A stretch of 23,223 bases of DNA from JAJFTV01 sp964426355. Lineage in GTDB: Bacteria > Chloroflexota > Anaerolineae > Anaerolineales > Anaerolineaceae. Position numbers and translations under genes: made by a program. Under the pieces are notes generated by a model that was given only the letters and a program-made list of their open reading frames with translations, did no database searches and had not been told where the DNA came from. Shown piece after piece: positions 7,837 through 14,606 of the stretch. The stretch spans positions 1 through 23,223 of the forward strand of contig CAYRRA010000051.1 of NCBI GenBank assembly GCA_964426355.1, in the 5' to 3' direction. Every line of letters starts with the position of its first letter. Position 1 is the stretch's first letter.

Positions 7837-9018
7837 ATGAAGTACGATTTTGAAACCTCTCCCATCATGCCTGGGAGAGGGAATACACACTATATCCGCT
7901 GGCAAGAGGAGATCAAAGCCAAAGGGATCGAAAGCTATCGCGGTTCATTCATGCATTTCCCGATCGCCCCCCAAATCACGGAGGCTTTTATCCAACGATC
8001 CAAAGGCACTTTTGGTTACACAGAGGCGGACGACGAGTATTTTTCCGCTGTGCTGAATTGGATGAAAAAGCGGCGGGGATGGAATGTCAGTAAAGAAGCA
8101 TTATGCCCGTATTATGGCACCATGCAAGCGATTGCAACTGCATTCCGGGCTTTTTCCAACGAGGGGGATGGGGTGATTCTGCCTGCCCCCGGTTACTTTT
8201 TGAATGGTTTTATTGACAGAAACAGACGAAAACAAGTGGCTGTGCCATTAAAGGTTGAAAACGAGTCTTACCGGCTTGATTTGCCGCTAATGCAGCGCGC
8301 CATGACAAAGAAGGAAAATAAAATCCTCTTGATCTGCAACCCCAACAACCCCACCGGCACGGTTTGGCAAAAAGAAGAATTGATGCAGCTCATTCAATTT
8401 GCTTATGAGCATAAGGTGCTCATCATAAGTGATGAAATCTTTGCGGAGTTGACCTTTCCAGGGTTTACAACCGTCCCCTTTGTGGCTTGTGGTGAAGACA
8501 GCCAGGCGCCAGTCATTACCATCACCTCGATTGGTAAGGCTTTCAATTTGCCAGGTCAACCGCATTCCAATGTCTTCATCGAGCACCCTGAAATCCGGCA
8601 ACGTTTCCTTGCTCAGGCGAGATATGAGATGGTACGGGATATGGATGCGTTTATCTATACCGCTGTGGTGACGGCTTATACCCAATGCGCAGATTGGCTG
8701 GATGAAGTGCGTGCCATCATGGTTAAGCATTACCGGTTGTGGAGCGAGTTTCTGCAAACCCACATACCGCAAGTGGTGATTGTTCCGCCGCAGGGCACAT
8801 ACCTCCTCTGGATCGATTGGCGCGAGCTGGGTTTGAATGACGATGAATTACAAAGCTTTCTGTATGGCGAAGCCTGTATTGCCATCGATCGGGGCGACAA
8901 ATTTGGTCCTGGTGGTGAAGGGTTTACCCGCACCAATATTGCCATGCCGACCCGAGATTTGGAGGCTATGCTTGCGCGTTTATATGAAGCAGCCCGGAAT
9001 CGTGGCTATGCAGATTGA
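7837..9018 (+). CDS. PLP-dependent aminotransferase class I/II, MalY/PatB-type
   Basis: This is a fold-type I PLP enzyme of 393 residues, the usual length of MalY/PatB C-S beta-lyases. The PLP lysine is K234 in SIGKAFNLPG. CNPNNPTGTVW (around residues 166-176) and SDEIFAEL carry the conserved Asn and Asp that bind the cofactor. The N-terminus with GNTHYIRWQEEIK and the FGYTEADDEYFSAVLNWMKKRRGW segment are typical of the MalY/PatB subgroup, which cleaves cystathionine, cystine and cysteine S-conjugates. Some members are true aminotransferases. The frame is open upstream to 7678 inside the preceding gene, but the ATG at 7837, one base after that gene's stop, fits the family start. Coupling to the PF07090 gene suggests matched expression. 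Confidence 0.88.
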   Translation: MKYDFETSPIMPGRGNTHYIRWQEEIKAKGIESYRGSFMHFPIAPQITEAFIQRSKGTFGYTEADDEYFSAVLNWMKKRRGWNVSKEALCPYYGTMQAIATAFRAFSNEGDGVILPAPGYFLNGFIDRNRRKQVAVPLKVENESYRLDLPLMQRAMTKKENKILLICNPNNPTGTVWQKEELMQLIQFAYEHKVLIISDEIFAELTFPGFTTVPFVACGEDSQAPVITITSIGKAFNLPGQPHSNVFIEHPEIRQRFLAQARYEMVRDMDAFIYTAVVTAYTQCADWLDEVRAIMVKHYRLWSEFLQTHIPQVVIVPPQGTYLLWIDWRELGLNDDELQSFLYGEACIAIDRGDKFGPGGEGFTRTNIAMPTRDLEAMLARLYEAARNRGYAD

Positions 9019-9055
9019 GTTTGATCAGGAATTTCGGAAAGAATGAGGTGACAAA

Positions 9056-10036
9056 ATGATTGTTGTCGCGAGCACAAACGGAAAAGTGGGTATAAAACAA
9101 TCCATGCGCATTCTTCAAGAGGGTGGCACGGCACTGGATGCGGTTGAAGCGGGTATCCGCCTGGTGGAATCCAACCCGGATGACCACACGGTGGGTTACA
9201 GCGGTTTCCCCAACTTCCTGGGGCAGGTTGAACTGGATGCCAGCATCATGGATGGCGAGACCTTAATGACCGGGGCGGTCGGTGCTGTGAAGGGTTATGA
9301 GCACCCCATCTCCATTGCGCGCAAGGTGATGGAAACTTTACCGCATGTGATGCTGGTTGGTGCAGGCGCTGAACGCTTTGCTGGCGAAATGGGTTTTGAA
9401 CAGCGAGAATTGCTCACCGATTATGCCAGGGAAGTTTGGGATCGTGGTCTGAATGCCTTTCTGACCAGCGATGAAAGGGCAAACCTGGAAACCCTCCCGC
9501 TCTGGAAGTATATTCTTGCCTCCACAGACCCTGAAGGCGCAGGCTCTGCGCAGCGGTTCGCAAAAACCCGGGTCGAAAAAGATGCTGGTACGGTAAACTT
9601 CATCGCTATGGATCAACAGGGGAATATTTGCACAGGCGTCAGTACGAGCGGCTGGTCATGGAAATTTCCCGGACGTTTGGGGGATTCCCCCGTGATTGGC
9701 GCAGGGAACTATGCGAACAATCGCTATGGCGCAGCGGCTTGCACCGGGATGGGTGAAATGGCAATCCGGGCTGGCACCGCGCGCGCTTTGGTGCTATACA
9801 TGAAGATGGAAAAGTCGTTGGAGGAAGCGGGTCGAATGGCGATGCAAGACCTGGATGAATTGGGTGGAAAATACCTGAGTAGCATGAGCCTGATTGCCCT
9901 CGACAGGCATGGCAATCACATCTCGTACGCCAATGAGGAAGGTAAAAGTTATATTTACATGACCGGTGAGATGGAGGACTACGTAACCGCACCCCGTATT
10001 TATCTTCCAACTCGAAAAGTATGGGTGATGGATTAG
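9056..10036 (+). CDS. N4-(beta-N-acetylglucosaminyl)-L-asparaginase / isoaspartyl peptidase-type Ntn hydrolase
   Basis: This belongs to the asparaginase-2 Ntn-hydrolase family. The precursor should cut itself before T179 (in DAGTVNFIAMD), giving an alpha chain of about 178 and a beta chain of about 148 residues with Thr as nucleophile. The substrate-binding stretch GRLGDSPVIGAGNYANN and the GAAACTGMGEMAIR motif match glycosylasparaginases, which release aspartate and the glycan amine from GlcNAc-Asn. Isoaspartyl peptidases in the same family share much of this. The residue before the nucleophile is Gly, not the Asp of the common HDT motif. N-terminal ILQEGGTALDAVEAGIRLVESNP is typical of the family. 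There is no signal peptide, unlike some secreted homologues, so the enzyme acts inside the cell. A GAGGTGACAAA ribosome-binding region precedes the ATG. This is the last gene of the cluster. Confidence 0.86.
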   Translation: MIVVASTNGKVGIKQSMRILQEGGTALDAVEAGIRLVESNPDDHTVGYSGFPNFLGQVELDASIMDGETLMTGAVGAVKGYEHPISIARKVMETLPHVMLVGAGAERFAGEMGFEQRELLTDYAREVWDRGLNAFLTSDERANLETLPLWKYILASTDPEGAGSAQRFAKTRVEKDAGTVNFIAMDQQGNICTGVSTSGWSWKFPGRLGDSPVIGAGNYANNRYGAAACTGMGEMAIRAGTARALVLYMKMEKSLEEAGRMAMQDLDELGGKYLSSMSLIALDRHGNHISYANEEGKSYIYMTGEMEDYVTAPRIYLPTRKVWVMD

Positions 10037-10080
10037 TGGAGTGCGTTGTTGGCAGAATAATAGGATTCGCGCGTAATTTG

Positions 10081-10089
10081 TGATAAGAT
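10081..10089 (+). promoter_or_regulatory. Candidate extended -10 element (TGaTAAGAT) for the four-helix membrane protein gene
   Basis: TG-a-TAAGAT ends seven bases before the ATG at 10097, and no clear ribosome-binding site is present. If it is used, transcription would begin at or next to the start codon, giving a leaderless message. No good -35 lies at the right distance, which extended -10 promoters can tolerate. Confidence 0.3.
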
Positions 10090-10096
10090 GTGAATT

Positions 10097-10651
10097 ATGA
10101 TGGGACGTCACACCGATGACTACAAAACGGTCGTCACCACCGATGAAGCCGGCAAGGAAAATAAGAGCGTGGTGTATACGGGAAGCTATTTTGAGATTTC
10201 CCTTGACCAGCAAGAGCTTACCCGATTCAAGAGGAACTGCTTGCTGCTGCTCGCAGCGATTGCAATGTTGCATGTTGGCGCGGGGATTATTGGCAACAAG
10301 GGTATGTACCAGTTTTATATTGCTGTGCCCTATGTGATTGCTTTTTTCCCGCTCGTTTACCTGGTAGATGCCGCGATTCGTATGCCCTGGGAAAAACGCC
10401 CATACCGCCGGATTGAAATTGAGAATACCTTCAATCGCCTGAAAATGCCGGGCATCGTGATGATGGTTTCTGTTGGAATTGTGATTGTGGGTGATATTGC
10501 GTTTCTATTCCTGGCTTCGGAGCTTCCCCGGGTTGAGTTGGAAATGTTGTTTCTCGCTGTCGAGATACCCGCATTCATCCTGCTTCTGATTCTCTTTCGG
10601 TCACAGAAACGAATCCAAATTCAAACGTGCGCTGATCCTTCACAGGCATAA
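10097..10651 (+). CDS. Unrecognised four-helix integral membrane protein
   Basis: I do not recognise this 184-residue protein. It has a soluble N-terminus of about 45 residues, rich in Asp, Thr and Lys, then four predicted membrane helices at about 47-66, 72-92, 117-140 and 147-167, and a short charged tail. A basic, Arg-rich loop (about 98-116, with EKRPYRRIEIEN) joins helices 2 and 3 and is probably cytoplasmic. It stands alone: 60 bases after the asparaginase-type gene and more than 330 before the peptide transporter, so it is probably its own transcription unit. A second ATG follows directly at 10100. No enzyme or transporter motif is visible. Length, continuous hydrophobic periodicity and lack of overlap make it a real gene. 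Confidence 0.75.
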   Translation: MMGRHTDDYKTVVTTDEAGKENKSVVYTGSYFEISLDQQELTRFKRNCLLLLAAIAMLHVGAGIIGNKGMYQFYIAVPYVIAFFPLVYLVDAAIRMPWEKRPYRRIEIENTFNRLKMPGIVMMVSVGIVIVGDIAFLFLASELPRVELEMLFLAVEIPAFILLLILFRSQKRIQIQTCADPSQA

Positions 10652-10985
10652 GACCTTGTCTTCTATTGCTGACAGGATACAAATCCATTTCACAGAATAC
10701 AGTTAATTAGATTGGAAAAAGGGTAAAACCAAAGAGCAGTTTATTCGTTCTGGTTGATTGTTCTCATGTTCCAGACCAGAGATATTTTGTTACCCATTTT
10801 TCTATGAAAAGTGAATGGCATACTGTGCATATTTTCCGAAAAAGACGTGTTGAAAATCACTTTTTTCGATGTTGTCTGACATTAAATGGGATTTTTCTTA
10901 TCATAAACATATCAATAAAACAAAACGGTATTATAATAAATTATGTGAAGACTTTTCACAAAACAATCTAGTAGAGGAGAAAAAA
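10652..10985 (+). other. Intergenic leader before the peptide transporter operon, with inverted repeats
   Basis: No gene is seen in this 334-base AT-rich stretch. AAAAGTGA (10807-10814) and TCACTTTT (10857-10864) form a perfect eight-base inverted repeat 42 bases apart. TCTGGT (10749-10754) and ACCAGA (10775-10780) form another. The strong AGAGGAGA ribosome-binding site at 10973-10980 sets the lipoprotein start at 10986. The repeats could be operator halves or leader RNA structure, but their function is not shown. Confidence 0.5.
10932..10937 (+). promoter_or_regulatory. Candidate -10 hexamer TATAAT for the peptide transporter operon
   Basis: This is a perfect TATAAT 48 bases before the chosen start codon, in an AT-rich leader. 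The hexamer 17 bases upstream (ATATCA, 10909-10914) matches only half of the -35 consensus, so the promoter would be weak or activator-dependent. In AT-rich sequence such a hexamer also arises by chance. Confidence 0.35.
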
Positions 10986-13484
10986 ATGCCCAAGAAACTG
11001 TTTTCAGTTGTATCGGTACTTGTGATGCTTGCGCTCATCTTGAGCGCATGTGCTCAAGAGACTGCTGCTCCGGCAGAAGTTGAAAAGCCAGAAGCAACCG
11101 CAGTACCAACGGAACCTGAAGTAGCTGAAGAACCCGAAGCTACGGAAGAGGTTGAGGAACCTGCGGCGGTAGACATTCCGCTCGTCGTTGCTTACCAGGA
11201 CTTCTCACAGAAGTTCAGCCCGTTCTTTGCGGACACAGGCTACGATATGGATGTCGTGGAAATGACGCAGATAGCGATTCTGACAACCGACCGTTCAGGC
11301 GGTATCATCTTCGACGCCATTGAAGGTGAAACCGTCAATTATAATGGCACGGATTACCTGTACACCGGACCAGCCGACACCAAGGTCGAGTATGACGAAG
11401 CCACGGACACCACAAAATATACCGCCAAGATTCGTGAGGATTTGAAATTCTCTGATGGTGAACCCGTTACTGCTGATGACATCATCTTTACTTACTATAC
11501 TTTCCTTGATCCCACGTACATCGGGTCAACATCCCTTTCTTCATATGACATCATTGGTCTGAAGGACTATCAAACCCAGACCACTAGCGCAGTCTATGAG
11601 GAATATAGCGAGATTGCTGAAGCCATTTATACTGCTGGTCCTGAGCATGTGTGGTCTGATACGGACACCTGGACACAGGAACAACAGGACGATTTCTGGA
11701 CCCGCTTGAAAAAAGAGTGGATGGCAGACGTACAGTCCATTGTTAATTATGTCAACGCCAACTACCGCGATGCCTATGCTGAAGCCTACATTGGCAAGAC
11801 TCCTGAAGAGGTTAAAGAGAGCGAAGGTCTCCAGATTGTATTAGGTATGACCTTGTGGGGTTTTGGCGAAGTAACCGAAGAAGGTGAATTTGTTTCTGCG
11901 GTTTCGGGAACCACCTGGGACATGGTTGAGTCCTTCCCCACCGTTGAAGATTACTACAATGAAACCTATCTTGCCTATGACGGCGACCCGGTTGCGTATG
12001 CATCCGTCGAATCACCGAATGGTGTCGATGTGCTCGGTAACGTCAATTCTGGTTTTATTGGTTACTGGGGTCCATTGGATGAAGATATGGGCGGCGCTGG
12101 CGTGCCGAACATCGCTGGTATCGTTAAAGTGGATGATTACACCGTGGAAGTTACTGTTAATGGTTACTCTGCTCCCGCTGTATACTCCATTCTCGGTATT
12201 CAAATTACCCCGCTGCATTACTACGGTGATGTGTCAAAGTACGACTACGAAAATAATATGTTCGGTTTTGACTTTGGCGATTTGTCCAAGCAGCAAAGCC
12301 TGGCTTCTACCCCCATGGGTGCAGGCGCCTATAAGTTCGTCAAATATGACAACAGGGTAGTCTATTTTGAAGCCAATGAATATTATTACAAAGGCAAGCC
12401 GAAAATCCGTGAAATTCAGTTCAAGGAAACTGTATCTGCTGAAGTCCCGTCTGCTGTTCAAACTGGCACGGTTGATGCGGGTGAAATGACCGGTTCCCGT
12501 TCAAGGTTTGAAGAAGTTGCCTCCTACAACAGCAATGGTGAAATCACAGGTGATGTGATTACCACCAGCAAAGTGGACAACCTCGGTTACGGTTACGCTG
12601 GCATTAATGCAGACACGGTCAATGTTGGCGGCGAACCTGCCTCAGAAGCATCCAAGAATCTGCGCAAAGGTCTGGCGACTATTTTAGCCGTCTATCGCGA
12701 TGTAGCCATCGACAGCTACTATGGCGAAGCAGCCTCCGTCATCAACTACCCGATTTCTAACACCTCCTGGGCAGCCCCGCAGCCGACCGATGAGGATTAC
12801 AAAGTTGCGTTCTCAACTGACGTCAACGGCGAACCCATCTACACGGCTGATATGACACCAGAAGAGAAATATGCAGCAGCCGAAGCAGCCGCTCTGGCAT
12901 ACTTTGAAGCTGCCGGATTTACTGTGACGGATGGCGTCCTCACCGCGGCTCCTGAAGGCGCCAAACTGAGCTATGAAGTGATCGTCCCTGGAGACGGTAC
13001 TGGTGACCACCCCGCATTTGCCATCTTGACTGGCGCACAGGGTTCTTTAGCCAAACTCGGCATGGAACTCAAGATTAACGACCCGTCCGACTCCAACATC
13101 CTTTGGGATTCACTGGATGCCGGTACGCAGGAAATGTGGACCGCAGCTTGGGGCGCAACGATTGACCCCGATATGTACCAGGTCTACCACAGCTCCGGTG
13201 TGGTGGGTGAAGGCGGTTCGGATTCGAACCACTATCACATCCGCGACGGACAGTTGGATCAACTCATTGTGGATGCCCGCCAGAGCGATGACCAGAATTA
13301 CCGCAAGGCGATTTACAAACAGGCTCTTGATATCATCATCGACTGGGCTGTTGAAATTCCAACCTATCAACGCCAAAACTGTGTTATCTTCAGCACCGAA
13401 CGCATCAATATCGACACCATCACCCCCGATATCACCACCTTCTGGGGTTGGATGCACGACATTGAACTGCTTGAAATGCGGTAG
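10986..13484 (+). CDS. Peptide ABC transporter substrate-binding lipoprotein (SBP family 5), enlarged
   Basis: This is the extracellular solute-binding protein of a Dpp/Opp-type importer. A lipoprotein signal ends in LSAC with the lipidated cysteine at residue 22. A Glu/Ala/Pro-rich linker follows (about 23-58), then the family-5 domain with FSDGEPVTADDIIFTY from residue 155, KVDDYTVEVTV from about 381, and the late PMGAGAYKFVKY and AAWGATIDPDMYQVYHSS segments. At 832 residues it is far longer than the usual 500-600. Most of the excess lies between about residues 172 and 377, an acidic Tyr/Trp-rich stretch where normal family members run quickly from one motif to the next. I set the start at 10986 behind AGAGGAGA. 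The open frame back to 10869 would put 39 residues before the signal peptide. The gene is first in the transporter operon. Confidence 0.93.
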   Translation: MPKKLFSVVSVLVMLALILSACAQETAAPAEVEKPEATAVPTEPEVAEEPEATEEVEEPAAVDIPLVVAYQDFSQKFSPFFADTGYDMDVVEMTQIAILTTDRSGGIIFDAIEGETVNYNGTDYLYTGPADTKVEYDEATDTTKYTAKIREDLKFSDGEPVTADDIIFTYYTFLDPTYIGSTSLSSYDIIGLKDYQTQTTSAVYEEYSEIAEAIYTAGPEHVWSDTDTWTQEQQDDFWTRLKKEWMADVQSIVNYVNANYRDAYAEAYIGKTPEEVKESEGLQIVLGMTLWGFGEVTEEGEFVSAVSGTTWDMVESFPTVEDYYNETYLAYDGDPVAYASVESPNGVDVLGNVNSGFIGYWGPLDEDMGGAGVPNIAGIVKVDDYTVEVTVNGYSAPAVYSILGIQITPLHYYGDVSKYDYENNMFGFDFGDLSKQQSLASTPMGAGAYKFVKYDNRVVYFEANEYYYKGKPKIREIQFKETVSAEVPSAVQTGTVDAGEMTGSRSRFEEVASYNSNGEITGDVITTSKVDNLGYGYAGINADTVNVGGEPASEASKNLRKGLATILAVYRDVAIDSYYGEAASVINYPISNTSWAAPQPTDEDYKVAFSTDVNGEPIYTADMTPEEKYAAAEAAALAYFEAAGFTVTDGVLTAAPEGAKLSYEVIVPGDGTGDHPAFAILTGAQGSLAKLGMELKINDPSDSNILWDSLDAGTQEMWTAAWGATIDPDMYQVYHSSGVVGEGGSDSNHYHIRDGQLDQLIVDARQSDDQNYRKAIYKQALDIIIDWAVEIPTYQRQNCVIFSTERINIDTITPDITTFWGWMHDIELLEMR

Positions 13485-13518
13485 TTTGAACGGTGAGTCT
13501 GTGATTTATTGAGTAGAA

Positions 13519-13547
13519 GTGAGCCCACCTGTAATGGGTGGGCTCAT
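13519..13547 (+). terminator. Strong stem-loop after the binding-protein gene, without T-tract
   Basis: GAGCCCACC (13521-13529) pairs perfectly with GGTGGGCTC (13537-13545) around a seven-base loop, and one or two more pairs extend the base. The sequence after it is ATAACTTAAACG, not a T-run, so full termination is doubtful. In binding-protein-dependent ABC operons such a hairpin commonly protects the upstream message or ends part of the transcripts. This lets the binding protein be made in excess over the permeases, which is the likely role here. Confidence 0.6.
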
Positions 13548-13603
13548 AACTTAAACGATACAGATATCAGCACTTTATGGTTTGAGTTGATATAGGAAGT
13601 GAA

Positions 13604-14593
13604 ATGCGTAATTTTATCATTAGGAGATTGTTTCTCGGCTTAATTATTACTTTCTTTGGAGCGATGGTGGTCTATGCTGTAGTTCGCAGTCTGCCTACCT
13701 CTTATGTTGAAACGATAGCAAGGCAACGCGCCAGCAACCCTCTGAGTACAAAGACGTACCAGGAATGGCTGGATCAGCTTAACGCTGTATATAAACTCGA
13801 TGTCCCAATCATCCCCGGCTTTTTTGGGTGGGTGAGCGTTGCGGTTACGGGCGATTTTGGAGATTCCTGGCATTATGGCATCCCCGTCACGGAGAAATTT
13901 TCCCAGGTCATCTGGTATTCTGTGATTATCAATATCATCACATTGATCGTGGAGATTGTGATCTCGATTCCATTAGGAATCCTGGCGGCGAGGAAGCAGT
14001 ATAGTAAAACCGATTACGCCATCACGGTGTTTGCTCTGACGGGAATTTCGCTGCCCACATTTTTCCTTGCGACGATTTTAAAGTATGTTTTTTCAATAAA
14101 ATTAGGCTGGTTTGACTTATATGGCTTGACCGGTCGGTTTTATACCTCCATGACACCATTTGAACAAGTCCTGGATGTGGGTTATCACATGGTTTTGCCC
14201 GTATTTACACTGATGATGCTTTCGGTGGGCGGTCTGATGCGTTATACCCGAACCAACATGCTGGAAGTGTTGAGTGCTGATTACATCCGCACGGCACGTG
14301 CAAAAGGTCTTTCAGAAAAGGTTGTCATTAATAAACACGCTTTTCGAAACACTTTAATTCCGCTTGTTTCTTACATGAGTTATCTGCTGCCATCCATGTT
14401 TGGCGGCTCGCTGATTACCGAGACGCTTTTCCAAATACCGGGTATCGGTTACATCTCGTATCAAGCCATACTTCGTGGTGACATCCCATTCGCCATGTTC
14501 TATACAACCTTTCTCATCCTCCTTACACAGGTCAGCCTGATTGTTGCAGATATTATGTATGCCGTAGTTGACCCGCGTGTAACGGCGAATTAA
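13604..14593 (+). CDS. Peptide ABC transporter permease, DppB/OppB-like
   Basis: This is the first permease of the peptide importer, 329 residues and six predicted helices. The N-terminus is FIIRRLFLGLIITFFGAMVVY, a typical DppB opening helix, followed by the extracytoplasmic GDFGDSW motif. The EAA loop begins near residue 226 (DYIRTARAKGLSEKVVINKHAFRNTLIPLV), and the late segment GGSLITETLFQIPGIGYI is a family hallmark. The ATG follows TAGGAAGT by three bases. It lies 120 bases after the binding-protein stop with the stem-loop in between, and 13 bases before permease C, with which it forms the channel. Unlike its partner it has normal length and no obvious insertion. Confidence 0.94.
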   Translation: MRNFIIRRLFLGLIITFFGAMVVYAVVRSLPTSYVETIARQRASNPLSTKTYQEWLDQLNAVYKLDVPIIPGFFGWVSVAVTGDFGDSWHYGIPVTEKFSQVIWYSVIINIITLIVEIVISIPLGILAARKQYSKTDYAITVFALTGISLPTFFLATILKYVFSIKLGWFDLYGLTGRFYTSMTPFEQVLDVGYHMVLPVFTLMMLSVGGLMRYTRTNMLEVLSADYIRTARAKGLSEKVVINKHAFRNTLIPLVSYMSYLLPSMFGGSLITETLFQIPGIGYISYQAILRGDIPFAMFYTTFLILLTQVSLIVADIMYAVVDPRVTAN

Positions 14594-14606
14594 CGGTGGT
14601 GAAAGC

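Noticed and set aside
9056..10036. Fructose-asparagine (fra) operon identity for the cluster
   Set aside because: The Salmonella fra locus uses a different asparaginase type plus a deglycase and a sugar kinase. Neither of these is present here, so only a general sugar-amino-acid conjugate is proposed.
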